64,000 nt of DNA. Origin: Paenibacillus hunanensis (GTDB lineage Bacteria > Bacillota > Bacilli > Paenibacillales > Paenibacillaceae). Below the pieces are notes generated by a model. That model saw nothing but the letters and a program-made list of their open reading frames with translations. It did no database searches and was not told where the DNA came from. Below are positions 45,345-54,185 of this stretch, one piece after another. The translations under genes were made by a program, and so were the position numbers. The stretch lies in NCBI RefSeq assembly GCF_014645615.1, contig NZ_BMMB01000005.1:434001-498000 (forward strand), written 5' to 3'. How positions within the stretch are numbered: the stretch's first letter is position 1; each line of letters starts with the position of its first letter.

Positions 45345-46155
45345 ATTGAATCGTCTCCTTGTCAGTCGGAATATGAAGGGTTGGTGGCTGTGCTGGTATC
45401 AGTTCAGGTGCAGGTGGCGTTAGTGGTGCAATCTGCTGACGGCTACGGAGTAGCTTTTTGTACTCGTTGCCGTATTTGGAAAAGCTCGTCCGGTATAAGC
45501 CGTGCTTGGCGAGCAAGCGAGATAACCAGAGTGGCACGGTATTTTCAGCCTTGACCTCCATCAGCCATTGATCAGGCTCTAACAGCTGTTCGCCATAATC
45601 GCCCTGCTCCAGCTTCAGATCGTAGCGGCGACAGCGAATATTCGTATCAAACGTAATGCGAAGATCGCGACTTTCTTTGCTAAACAATGCCTTGCGGTCA
45701 TAGGATAAATACAGCTTCGGTGCAAGATCGTACAGGCGCAGGAAGTACGTGATCTCGTTCAGCACCTGCTTGTTCATGTACTCCTGTAACGCTGGCGCAT
45801 CGCCTGTCTGGACAAAGGCATAGGCTTCATCCAGTCGCAGCGCCGTACGCCGCTTGTTGACCAGCCCGGTAAACTTCTTTTTGATCTCCAGATACACACG
45901 ATCTGTTTCCTTCGGCACCCCGTAAGCACGCAGGCGAAGCTTTTCCTTATACTTCGGCTTTGCCAGACTCGCTCGGATCAATGTATCCGTCGGTGTATCA
46001 TAGTAGATGTTGCTGATCGAGTAGAAATCATGCTGCTTGTTATACGCATCCAGCTCCATATAGTCCAGCAAATCTGCATACAGTTCATTGAATTTGGCTG
46101 TATTCATCAGATACTTACTCTCATAACGGTTAAATACCTCAATCGCCATGTTCAT
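45337..46155 (-). CDS. VTC-domain polyphosphate polymerase-like protein
   Basis: 272 residues. It has the tunnel-forming beta-barrel of the VTC family (PF09359): NRYESKYLMN at the N-terminus, SISNIYYDTP, KYKEKLRLRAYG and VYLEIKKKF give the basic residues that bind nucleotide and polyphosphate in VTC4, and WLMEVKAEN has the metal-binding Glu. In yeast this domain makes polyphosphate from ATP. Bacterial versions beside DUF4956 and CotH/Cthe_2159 genes are of uncertain function. The last about 35 residues form a Pro-rich tail. It is the first gene of a three-gene operon. Confidence 0.85.
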   Translation of the reverse strand: MNMAIEVFNRYESKYLMNTAKFNELYADLLDYMELDAYNKQHDFYSISNIYYDTPTDTLIRASLAKPKYKEKLRLRAYGVPKETDRVYLEIKKKFTGLVNKRRTALRLDEAYAFVQTGDAPALQEYMNKQVLNEITYFLRLYDLAPKLYLSYDRKALFSKESRDLRITFDTNIRCRRYDLKLEQGDYGEQLLEPDQWLMEVKAENTVPLWLSRLLAKHGLYRTSFSKYGNEYKKLLRSRQQIAPLTPPAPELIPAQPPTLHIPTDKETIQYA

Positions 46156-46606
46156 TCATTCCTTTCCTATGTGTAGGTTGTTGGTTGTATGTTGTCTTCC
46201 ATCAATGCATTGCCTGTTGGTGTGTATCTGTTGCTGATAGTTGTATCTTAAAAGGAGAACCTTTAGTGAAACTTAAATATTTTACATTGCGATAACAAAT
46301 CTATTGAAAAAGTGATCCAGGCTGTAAATGGGTGAGGGTTGCTGTTGATGGATATAGATGTAGGTGAACGAAGGAGATGTTGGAAATAGCGCATGACAGC
46401 ATAATAAAAAGTCATGCGCAGCAAGCACATGACTTTTATTAGCGTTTGAAATTAAGTAACGTTCATCGATACAGCTATATTCATATGAGGTGGAATAACG
46501 AGTGGCACGCTGGGATGCTGTGATACCATTTCGGAATTGTAGCTGAACACTTGTTATGCCTGCACGTTATGCGTATAAAATAAAACATATTTCAACTTTA
46601 GAGGCA
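46156..46606. other. Intergenic region
   Basis: 451 bp. One terminator (46405-46440) was seen. An AAAGGAG followed by a 9-codon GTG frame near 46260 is too short to call. Confidence 0.4.
46405..46440 (-). terminator. Terminator of the hypothetical protein gene
   Basis: AAAAGTCATG pairs with CATGACTTTT around an 11-nt loop. T-runs on both strands. Confidence 0.7.
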
Positions 46607-47800
46607 TCATAATTTACAGGCTAGAATCAATTGCCGTTCATTATCCACAAAGCATGGCGCCTGCACCAGCATTTCTGCCTCGGGCTGATCATACTTATGA
46701 ATATAGATAGCCTCATCTTCTGCTAGCATAGTCATATCAGTCGTCAACACACCAGCGTCTACTATAGCTATGATACGCCGTGACCCCGTATGGAGCTGCC
46801 GCTCCGTATGGTCGTCAAGCTGGACTAACTTGGTCTTCCCTTCCTCTTCTTGCACAGCATACAGCGAATGATCCGACACATACAATCGATCATAGGCATC
46901 ATCCAGCCCATGCTGTATGGTCGTTCCATGTTGACAATCATACTTCACCATAACGGAACTGCCTGTAAGGAAATCCCGAATCAATAGCTCCGCCTTTCCA
47001 TCTTGCCACACCATATCCAGCAAAGCCTGATGGGGCTGAGACGAAAAGAATATATACTCTGCAAAGTTGCGTTCGCCCTGCTTCAACATCTCAATCAGAC
47101 GATCCATTTTGATTATCATACACTGCTCTGGCATCTGCTCCTTACCAGTCATCCAAATCTGCTGACGCTCATGAGGCATAGACTCTCCTATTTTAATAGA
47201 CACCCATGTCTGATCATACGCGCTATAATTGGTCATACTTTCCATACCATTGAAAAAAGCAGGCAACTCGATCTCCGTCCACGTCTTCTGCACCGCATCC
47301 ATCAAAGCAAACCGTAAGCTGCGCTCACCCGTAAGATGAAAAGCGACCAGCGCATGATATTCGTCTAATGTGTAAAAGCGCGAAACTGCCAGCGTATCGA
47401 TCCACGAGCCCGGATACGAGTCCATCTCCTGCTGCACCTCCGACCGATCCCATGAAACAACATATTCACTCTTCCCATTCATGAAGTCCCTACGATAACC
47501 ATACGTTACCCGCCCATCTTCACTACACGTCAAATAAAAGAAAACTCCCACATGCCGCCCTTCACTAATTCGGAATACATTTGGCTCTGCAAACCTATAC
47601 GTCTGTACCTCATTCGTGCGCGCATCATGCGACATCACCCCTCGATAAAATAAGTAATCTTCCATATGCTCATCCAGATCAAAATCCTCAGCCGTATCAT
47701 CCACCTTCGTATTCAAAGCAAACACACGTATATCCCCATAAACACAATCCAACATCGTCATTTTAAAATCCGCATCCACTTTCAGATCAGAAACCTGCAC
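46607..47800 (-). CDS. Hypothetical protein, possibly beta-propeller
   Basis: 397 residues from a GTG start at 47800, 7 nt after GAAGGAG. No signal peptide or transmembrane helix. The sequence is rich in beta strands with repeating aromatic and acidic pattern (VFFYLTCSEDGRVTYGYRRDF, MMDAVQKTWTEIELPAFF-like blocks, LIRDFLTGSSVMVKYDCQHG, LYVSDHSLYAVQEEEGKTKLVQLDDHTERQL), suggesting a beta-propeller. No family was recognised. Single-gene unit with its own terminator. Confidence 0.6.
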   Translation of the reverse strand: MQVSDLKVDADFKMTMLDCVYGDIRVFALNTKVDDTAEDFDLDEHMEDYLFYRGVMSHDARTNEVQTYRFAEPNVFRISEGRHVGVFFYLTCSEDGRVTYGYRRDFMNGKSEYVVSWDRSEVQQEMDSYPGSWIDTLAVSRFYTLDEYHALVAFHLTGERSLRFALMDAVQKTWTEIELPAFFNGMESMTNYSAYDQTWVSIKIGESMPHERQQIWMTGKEQMPEQCMIIKMDRLIEMLKQGERNFAEYIFFSSQPHQALLDMVWQDGKAELLIRDFLTGSSVMVKYDCQHGTTIQHGLDDAYDRLYVSDHSLYAVQEEEGKTKLVQLDDHTERQLHTGSRRIIAIVDAGVLTTDMTMLAEDEAIYIHKYDQPEAEMLVQAPCFVDNERQLILACKL

Positions 47801-48364
47801 AAAAACACTCCTTCACACCCATAATTATGTATTATTGTTGTTAACACCATCTAATCGCACACCAAGCCAACCTTATATTTAAGCTTCATTAAAGCTACTC
47901 ACTCTATTCTATCTATATAAATGAGACGATCAAAAAAGACTAATGAAGACATACGAAGCAGCTTACTGTCATTCGTTCATTAAAGTATACATTTTTAGTG
48001 TTTCTAACTGTTACCTGTAGCTATTTTAATTGTTGTTCCAACTACTGCACAAACCACTTCACCAACCACAAGGCTGCTCCCCCATAAGAATTCATGTTTG
48101 ATCTTTGCGCCGAGCACGGAACGGAGGCAAGGAAATAAGGGGAAAGGACTCCTTATAGTGTTAGTGATTTTCTAACACGGGTTCAATGAAGAGTGATTTT
48201 TGCGAAGCAAAATATCTTACCGCTTTGGAGGGGCGGGAATCTACATTTCATCCTAATCCAGTAGATTCCCGCGGCTCCACCCGAGTCCGTCCCCTTATTT
48301 CTTGCCGGAGTGGTACAAGCAACCCAGCACAACACAAATACTTAAATAAAAGGATGACCCACCC
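47801..48364. other. Intergenic region holding structured repeat copy A
   Basis: 564 bp between a reverse-strand hypothetical gene and the two-component operon. The right-hand half is the structured repeat; the left half is AT-rich and holds nothing recognised. Confidence 0.5.
48113..48314 (+). repeat. Structured multi-hairpin intergenic repeat, copy A
   Basis: About 200 bp closed by a long stem (48126-48151 with 48283-48306) with three inner hairpins: 48158-48178 (GTGTTAG/CTAACAC), 48198-48212 (TTTTGC-GAA-GCAAAA) and 48234-48271 (CGGGAATCTAC/GTAGATTCCCG, an 11-bp perfect stem). It is about 94% identical to 62448-62651 by hand alignment. It ends 50 bp before the response regulator gene, so it should be in that gene's leader if the promoter is upstream of it. 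Confidence 0.85.
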
Positions 48365-49042
48365 ATGAGAATATTAATCGTAGAAGACGAGCTGCATCTA
48401 GCCGAAGCGCTCATGCAGATCCTCAAAAAGCATAACTACTCCGTCGATGCTGTCCACGATGGACGAACCGGACTCGACTATGCCCAGAGCGGCATTTATG
48501 ATCTGCTGCTGCTCGATATTATGATGCCCGAAATGGACGGCATCACCGTCCTCAAAACACTGCGTAATCAAGGCAATTCCACACCAGTTATTCTGCTCAC
48601 CGCCAAAGGCGATATTTCTGACAAAGTGACGGGCCTCGATTACGGCGCTGACGATTATATCGCCAAGCCCTTTTCCTCGGAGGAGCTCATGGCACGCATT
48701 CGCGCCGCTCTACGTCGTAAGGGCGATGTACCAGCGGATGATTCGCTCCGTTATGGCGATCTGGAGCTGAATATGGCGAATCTAAAGCTTGTCGTAGGTG
48801 GCAAGGATATGAAGCTGAACCTGAAGGAAGCGGAGCTGCTGGAGCTGCTGCTTGTGCGCAAGCAGTCGATCACCTCCAAGGAGCAAATCATCGAGAAGCT
48901 ATGGGGCTTTGATTCGGAAGCCGAGCACAACAATGTGGAGGTATATGTCTCCTTTCTACGTAAAAAGCTTAATTTTCTCCAATCGACTACACGCATCCAA
49001 ACGATTCGCAATGTCGGGTATGTGCTTGAGGTGAATACGTAA
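48365..49042 (+). CDS. OmpR-family response regulator
   Basis: 225 residues. The receiver domain has the acidic pair Glu7-Asp8, phospho-acceptor Asp51 (LLLLDIMMPEMDG), Thr79 and Lys101 (YIAKPFSS). A winged-helix DNA-binding domain follows at about 125-225 (LNLKEAELLELLLVRKQSITSKEQIIEKLWGFDSEAEHNNVEVYVSFLRKKL). It is a classic partner of the kinase encoded next, with the start and stop codons overlapping (TAATG). The structured repeat lies directly upstream. Confidence 0.95.
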   Translation: MRILIVEDELHLAEALMQILKKHNYSVDAVHDGRTGLDYAQSGIYDLLLLDIMMPEMDGITVLKTLRNQGNSTPVILLTAKGDISDKVTGLDYGADDYIAKPFSSEELMARIRAALRRKGDVPADDSLRYGDLELNMANLKLVVGGKDMKLNLKEAELLELLLVRKQSITSKEQIIEKLWGFDSEAEHNNVEVYVSFLRKKLNFLQSTTRIQTIRNVGYVLEVNT

Positions 49043-50499
49043 TGTTCAGACAGCTACGTAACCGATTTTTGATTCTGAATCTGGCGACGATCTCGATTAT
49101 GATGCTCGTCGCCTTCGCTACCATTTATTTCATCACCTATCGGGATGTGCAGAATGACATTCAGCAGGATCTTGGACGCATCTCTGAATCGTATCTGCAC
49201 CCTAATGACCGCCCCCGTCCAGACATGCGCGACAATACTGGCACTGGCACTGGCACTGGCACTGGCACTGGCACTGGCACTGGCACTGGCACTGGCACTG
49301 GCACTGGCACTGGCACTGGCACTGGCACTGGCACTGGCACTGGCACTGGCACTGGCACGAATAACGGTACTTCCACAACAGACAGTAATGCAAGCAATAA
49401 TTCTGAAGCCTCCAGCAGTCAGCAGCCTACAAGCAATTCCAATTCAACACCAGTCAACAACGGCGATGGGATGCGTCCTGAACGGCTCGTTGCCTTTACG
49501 ATGCAGACCGACACACAGGGCAAGGAGATTAATCGCAGCTCACAGGTCGAGCTGGATAGCGAGGTGTACAGCAATGCGTTAGCGCAGGCACTCCAGCGCA
49601 GTAATGATCATGGACAATTCAGCCTGGATGGTAGTGACTGGGCCTATATGCGCTTACAGCTCAATGATGGCTATTTGTATACCTTTTTAGATGTGACAGC
49701 ACGGCAGGAGATTTTGACGAATCTGATCTATAGCTTCGCCGCGGTCGGCTTTGTTATGCTGGTGCTATTATTCTTCACCAGTCGCTATTTTGCCAATCGT
49801 TCGATTCAGCCAGTACAGGAAGCGTTCGACAAGCAAAAGCAATTTATCGCGGACGCCTCACACGAGCTGAAAACACCGCTCGCTGTCATCAACACGAACA
49901 CCGATGTACTGCTAGCCAACCCGGATGATACGATTCGCCAGCAAGCCAAATGGCTTCATTATATCAAAGGGGAAACCGAGCGCATGGCACGTCTGACCGG
50001 AGACCTGCTCTATCTCACCGAAATGGAGCAGGCGCGCACGACTGTTGTCCATATTCCCTTCGATCTGAGCGAAACGGTAGAAACGATTATTTTAACGATG
50101 GAAGCTGTGATTTTCGAGAAAAATCTATCGTTACACTACGATATCACGCCACAGCTGATGGTCGAAGGCAGCAGGCAGCAGATGTATCAGGTGACGATGA
50201 TTCTGCTCGACAATGCGATCAAATATTGTAATCCGGGCGGTAGCATTACGGTGAAGCTACATCGCCAGGGTAACCAGACCGTGCTGGCTGTGACCAATAC
50301 AGGCGATGGCATTGCATCTGAGCATCTAACACGCATCTTTGACCGCTTTTACCGTACCGATACGTCACGCGCTCGGCAGCTCGGTGGGCATGGACTGGGT
50401 CTGGCGATTGCAAAGTCGATTGTAGAGCAGCATCGCGGACGAATTGAAGCGACAAGTACAGTCGGTGAATCGACGACCTTCACTGTATATCTGTCCTGA
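49042..50499 (+). CDS. Sensor histidine kinase with long Thr-Gly repeat
   Basis: 485 residues. TM1 at about 8-30 and TM2 at about 228-250 enclose an extracytoplasmic loop of about 195 residues. Within the loop, 20 consecutive Thr-Gly dipeptides come from perfect ACTGGC repeats (49237-49356) and are followed by an Asn/Ser-rich stretch. The cytoplasmic part has the HisKA box KQFIADASHELKTPLAV and the HATPase motifs LDNAIKYCNPGG (N box), NTGDGI (G1) and GGHGLGLAIAKSIVEQHRG (G2). The catalytic residues are intact. The kinase should phosphorylate the regulator encoded upstream. The stimulus is unknown. Confidence 0.95.
   Translation: MFRQLRNRFLILNLATISIMMLVAFATIYFITYRDVQNDIQQDLGRISESYLHPNDRPRPDMRDNTGTGTGTGTGTGTGTGTGTGTGTGTGTGTGTGTGTGTGTGTNNGTSTTDSNASNNSEASSSQQPTSNSNSTPVNNGDGMRPERLVAFTMQTDTQGKEINRSSQVELDSEVYSNALAQALQRSNDHGQFSLDGSDWAYMRLQLNDGYLYTFLDVTARQEILTNLIYSFAAVGFVMLVLLFFTSRYFANRSIQPVQEAFDKQKQFIADASHELKTPLAVINTNTDVLLANPDDTIRQQAKWLHYIKGETERMARLTGDLLYLTEMEQARTTVVHIPFDLSETVETIILTMEAVIFEKNLSLHYDITPQLMVEGSRQQMYQVTMILLDNAIKYCNPGGSITVKLHRQGNQTVLAVTNTGDGIASEHLTRIFDRFYRTDTSRARQLGGHGLGLAIAKSIVEQHRGRIEATSTVGESTTFTVYLS
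49237..49356 (+). repeat. Hexanucleotide tandem repeat, 20 x ACTGGC
   Basis: Twenty perfect copies in frame within the kinase gene, encoding (Thr-Gly)20. As the unit is a multiple of three, copy number changes would lengthen or shorten the extracellular linker without breaking the frame. Confidence 0.97.
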
Positions 50500-50726
50500 T
50501 GGAGATAGCGTAGACGTGTGATTTTAGGGTATATAACTTTAAGATACGGTACAAAATGATTCTTCATAACAACTCGTGTGTGCATATGACTAGCACCAGG
50601 CGCAGTGAACGGCCTGACTTCGGAAACAGAGCTTCTCAGCAATATTGCTTCTCACTGCGTCTCTATATTCAGGCTATACACGTTCAAGCGATAGTATCCA
50701 ATCCATTATAGAAAGGAACATGGTCT

Positions 50727-51623
50727 GTGAAGCGAGCTATGATTATTATCAATCCGTCCTCTGGCAAGGAGCAGGCGCAGGAATACGTCGATAAAATTGA
50801 GCAATTGCTGCGTGATGAGGCCGATTACGATGTCGTCATCAATGAAACCGCCAAAGAACTCGATGCTACCAAATACTGTGCTTCTGCCTGCGCAGATTGC
50901 TTCGATCTGGTGATCTCTGTTGGTGGAGACGGCACCTTGCACGAAACGATCAATGGACTGCTGGATCAGGAGCATCGTCCACTGCTCGGTATCATTCCAC
51001 TCGGAACCGTCAATGACTTTGCGCGGGCGCTACAGATTCCGCTCAATACCGACGAAGCGATTCAGACGCTCTTGTCCCCTAAGCGGCGCAAGGTCGATAT
51101 GGGACGGCTCAATGACCAGCTATTCGCCAATGTCGTTGCCGCAGGCTCGCTTGCCGAATCATTATCCTCAGTCAGCTCGGAGGATAAATCCAAGCTTGGC
51201 GCATTCGCTTATTTCCGTGAAGGGGTCAAAGAGCTGTTTGGCGGCTCCGCATCCCCGCTCACCATCGAGTACGATGGACAGACCTGGTCGGGCGAGTCTC
51301 CATTATTTCTCGCTACGCTGACCAATTCGGTCGGCGGCTTCGAGCAGATCGCACCGGATGCAGAGGTGGATGATGGGCTATTGCATGGCTTTATCATTCA
51401 TAATCTGAATTTACTGAATTCGCTTGCTGTCGGTACATCGCTACTGCTCGGTCAACTCAAGGAGCATCATGAGGTTACGTATTTTACCGCACGCCAGATT
51501 GCCGTACGCTCAGATGAACCGGTGCGGACGAATGTAGATGGCGAGGAAGGGCCTGCGCTACCGATTGAAATGCATATTTTACCGGAATATGTAGAGGTGA
51601 TTGTGCCGGAAGATACGAAATAA
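50727..51623 (+). CDS. Diacylglycerol kinase-family lipid kinase
   Basis: 298 residues from a GTG start at 50727, with AAAGGA 9 nt upstream. The DAGK catalytic domain motif VISVGGDGTLHETINGL (about 68) and the NPSSGK phosphate loop near residue 9 are present. LGIIPLGTVNDFARALQIP holds the conserved GT-NDFAR motif. The C-terminal domain is beta-rich (TNVDGEEGPALPIEMHILPEYVEV). It is close to YegS/BmrU/DgkB-type enzymes; the lipid substrate is unknown. Single-gene unit. Confidence 0.9.
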   Translation: MKRAMIIINPSSGKEQAQEYVDKIEQLLRDEADYDVVINETAKELDATKYCASACADCFDLVISVGGDGTLHETINGLLDQEHRPLLGIIPLGTVNDFARALQIPLNTDEAIQTLLSPKRRKVDMGRLNDQLFANVVAAGSLAESLSSVSSEDKSKLGAFAYFREGVKELFGGSASPLTIEYDGQTWSGESPLFLATLTNSVGGFEQIAPDAEVDDGLLHGFIIHNLNLLNSLAVGTSLLLGQLKEHHEVTYFTARQIAVRSDEPVRTNVDGEEGPALPIEMHILPEYVEVIVPEDTK

Positions 51624-51634
51624 TACAGGAAGAA

Positions 51635-51670
51635 ATAAAAAATGGGGGAGTTCCTCCATTTTTTATTTTT
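51635..51670 (+). terminator. Terminator after the lipid kinase gene
   Basis: AAAAAATGG-GGGA pairs with TCC-TCCATTTTTT (one mismatch) and is followed by ATTTTT. Confidence 0.8.
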
Positions 51671-51713
51671 ATATATCCAATACATCATTAGCTTGTACGC
51701 CTACTATACCCGT

Positions 51714-51975
51714 ATGAACATTTTGCCTACAGCACGCCCTCCTATGGAAATAGACCTCTTTCCCCAATACAGATCACACCGCAACTTCATATGCTAACCG
51801 CTCAGGCACATTCGAGTATTATTTTGTAGATGTTCATGGACAAAGAGAGGACATTCAGAATATTCCAGAGATCATACATAATCTTCACACCCAATCAGAA
51901 ACCGACAACGGACAAGCTTTGCCTGAAATGATTGAATTTGAGGTGGGTATCGAAACTTCGGTTCCAAGCTCATAA
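51714..51975 (+). pseudogene. Frameshifted remnant of a small protein gene
   Basis: A reading frame starts at an ATG at 51714 (MNILPTARPPMEIDLFP) and closes at 51797. A different frame, open from 51754 to the TAA at 51975, continues without an ATG: NTDHTATSYANRSGTFEYYF, VDVHGQREDIQNIPEIIHNL, and onward to PEMIEFEVGIETSVPSS. The second part has the look of real protein (aromatic strand, then a charged helix). A single +1 shift near 51760-51775 would give a protein of about 87 residues. No ribosome site is visible before 51714, so the start may also be lost. The family is not recognised. Confidence 0.4.
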
Positions 51976-52136
51976 CGCAAGCCTAATGCTCCAAGTCTAT
52001 CCATCCGTTACTTCTTCAAGCTTCATTTTATTGAATTTCATTCTCGCAAAATACATGCCTGATTTTCGGCGATGTCTGCTGTCGTTAGCGCTATAATAAA
52101 CCTATAGACAATAACGTGCAGAAAGGACGTGTGCGG

Positions 52137-53213
52137 ATGATTACATTGGATCGCAAACAGGAATATTACGAGGCATTAGTGTCCAAAAATACAGAGTACG
52201 AGGGTTTATTTTATGTCGGTGTCAAAACGACAGGCATCTTCTGTCGCCCCACCTGCCCGGCGCGCAAGCCAAAGTTTGAGAATTGTGAGTTTTATGAAAC
52301 GGCGCAGCAGGCATTGCTCGCCTCCTTTCGCCCCTGTCAGCGCTGCCGTCCGTTATCTCATCCCAACCATGTATCCGCAGTCATCCGCACACTCGTAGAA
52401 GCGGTTGAGCGCAACCCCGAAAAGCGCTGGAAAACGCAGGACTTTCGCGAGCTGGCAATCGACGAATCCACCGCAAGGCGTCAATTTAAAAAGCGCTTTG
52501 GGATGACTTTTGTGGAATATGCACGCGCACGCCGCATGGGCATTGCACTCAAAAATATCCGTTCCGGTCGCAGTATCATCGATAGCCAGCTCGATACCGG
52601 CTATGAGTCCAGCAGTGGCTTCCGCGATGCGTTCGCTCGTATTATGGGCACAGCACCAACGCGTCTGGACGGCGAGCATGTGCTCAAGGCGACCTGGCTG
52701 GATACACCGCTGGGGCCAATGCTGGCGATTGCAGATGAGCAGTCACTGGTGCTACTGGAGTTCGTTGATCGGCGTGGATTGGAACGCGAGGTAGAGCGCC
52801 TGCGGATACGCGAAAAGGCAGCAATTATCCCCGGACGTACGAGTCCGATTGACGAGATTGAAGCGGAGCTGGAGCAATATTTTGCCGGCACCTTAACGAA
52901 GTTCCAGACACCGATTCGGATGATCGGATCACCATTTCAGCAAAGTGTATGGAATGCGCTCATGCAGATTCCATCCGGTGAGACGCGTTCGTATCAGCAA
53001 ATTGCCATCTCACTCGGACGTCCTACCGCTTCGCGTGCCGTAGCCCGAGCGAACGGCTCAAATCAGCTCGCGGTCATTATTCCATGTCATCGGGTGATCA
53101 CTTCGGGTGGAGAGCTGGGCGGCTATGCCGGTGGATTAACGCGTAAGGATTGGCTGCTCAAGCATGAGTATGCACATCGGGAGCAGGTGGGGACGGAGCA
53201 GGAGAGTAGTTGA
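52137..53213 (+). CDS. ada: Bifunctional Ada: methylphosphotriester activator and O6-alkylguanine methyltransferase
   Basis: 358 residues from the ATG at 52137 (AAAGGA 9 nt upstream; a GTG at 52116 is less likely). The N-terminal methylphosphotriester domain has zinc ligands Cys36, Cys40, Cys67 and Cys70, matching E. coli Ada spacing, with Cys36 the methyl acceptor. An AraC helix-turn-helix is at about 85-175. The C-terminal methyltransferase domain has the active site IPCHRVI. It therefore repairs O6-alkylguanine and phosphate lesions and activates the adaptive response. No alkA or other Ada-regulon gene is in the window. Confidence 0.93.
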   Translation: MITLDRKQEYYEALVSKNTEYEGLFYVGVKTTGIFCRPTCPARKPKFENCEFYETAQQALLASFRPCQRCRPLSHPNHVSAVIRTLVEAVERNPEKRWKTQDFRELAIDESTARRQFKKRFGMTFVEYARARRMGIALKNIRSGRSIIDSQLDTGYESSSGFRDAFARIMGTAPTRLDGEHVLKATWLDTPLGPMLAIADEQSLVLLEFVDRRGLEREVERLRIREKAAIIPGRTSPIDEIEAELEQYFAGTLTKFQTPIRMIGSPFQQSVWNALMQIPSGETRSYQQIAISLGRPTASRAVARANGSNQLAVIIPCHRVITSGGELGGYAGGLTRKDWLLKHEYAHREQVGTEQESS

Positions 53214-53298
53214 ACAATGACTATGCAAGATTGTATTCAGGTATACACACTCGTATAACAATAGACCTTATCATTCCAGTAACGAGGACGATGATATC

Positions 53299-53475
53299 AT
53301 GTCAATATATTGGAGAGAAATCCCACCCATCGAGGGCGAAGATGCCCGAAGACTTATGGAGCGTATTCAGAAAAACAATGAGAAGAGAAACATGAAGCTA
53401 GCAGCAATCATGAAGCAGCTTCATGTCCATTTAGACAGAGATATGAACTTAAATCCATCACGAAAAAGGCTATGA
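53299..53475 (+). CDS. Small hypothetical charged protein
   Basis: 58 residues, start near GAGGA (53284-53288) with a rather long 10-nt spacing. The protein is highly charged and helical: MSIYWREIPPIEGEDARRLM, then ERIQKNNEKRNMKLAAIMKQ. The stop codon lies inside the terminator stem at 53463-53492, a typical gene end. An overlapping frame in another phase (to 53395) also exists but has less protein-like composition. No family recognised. Confidence 0.45.
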   Translation: MSIYWREIPPIEGEDARRLMERIQKNNEKRNMKLAAIMKQLHVHLDRDMNLNPSRKRL

Positions 53476-53492
53476 TCGACATAGCCTTTTTT
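53463..53492. terminator. Bidirectional terminator
   Basis: AAAAAGGCTATG pairs with CATAGCCTTTTT around a 5-nt loop, with T-runs on both strands. Confidence 0.85.
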
Positions 53493-53513
53493 CTTGTGTC
53501 ATTCTTCAGCACC

Positions 53514-54065
53514 CTACTCCACTTCCCGCTCCGGCTCATAATCTCGTAATCTACCCTCATACACAATCCGCAGCCGATCACTCGTACGCAGATCATTCGG
53601 CGTGACTAGCGCAGGTAGCTTATTCCACAGCTTAATCCCCGAACGATGAAGAATCTCTGCCACAAACTGCGAGCAAAAGTACGAATTGCTAAACTCCACC
53701 GGCTCCTGCAAAGCGACGCCGATCACACCAAGCAGATTATAACCGTACTTCGGGCTACTGCGGATGAAAATATTCAGCACACGCTTCATCTTCTCTACTT
53801 CGCGTGGCGTTACCTTGAGCTCGTAGATCACACAGGTTGTATTGGGATATTTGCTATATGTACCGGTCTGGATATTTTCCTTCACAAAACCGCCGTTCAG
53901 CGGGTTACTCGGATGCTTGCGCCCGAAGCTATACAGCTCCTGTAGCTCGCGATCAAAGGAGATGGAAGCATGATTATACGGTGCTTTTGTATAGAGCTGG
54001 ATCATGCGCGTGAATAGCGTTCCGGTGTTGGTCAGCAAAATAAAAACCGACTGTTCTTCGTTCAT
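53514..54065 (-). CDS. Permuted papain-like (NlpC/P60-type) amidase
   Basis: 183 residues. It has the permuted order of the YiiX/YebB-type papain fold: catalytic His in YNHASISFD at the N-terminal side and catalytic Cys in NSYFCSQFVAEILHRSG. No signal peptide is present, so it is probably cytoplasmic. Family members hydrolyse amide bonds in peptides or lipids; the substrate is unknown. It is transcribed convergently with the small gene to its left. Confidence 0.82.
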   Translation of the reverse strand: MNEEQSVFILLTNTGTLFTRMIQLYTKAPYNHASISFDRELQELYSFGRKHPSNPLNGGFVKENIQTGTYSKYPNTTCVIYELKVTPREVEKMKRVLNIFIRSSPKYGYNLLGVIGVALQEPVEFSNSYFCSQFVAEILHRSGIKLWNKLPALVTPNDLRTSDRLRIVYEGRLRDYEPEREVE

Positions 54066-54185
54066 GCTGCAATTCCCCTCTTATCAAGTTAACGTTATTC
54101 CTTCATAATAACATAGGAGTACCTGTCTGCTCAGTCATCATTTGACAGACAATCGCGCATGTTGAGGATAGGATGGTGAGGCGGT

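Noticed and set aside
46262-46291. AAAGGAG followed by a 9-codon GTG frame
   Set aside because: Too short and with no link to a downstream gene; could be chance.
48186-48368. Reading frame through structured repeat A, partly matched in copy B (62562 onward)
   Set aside because: The similarity follows the DNA repeat, the residues change where the DNA differs, and no ribosome site is present; the mtnK frame continuing from copy B has its own better start at 62721.
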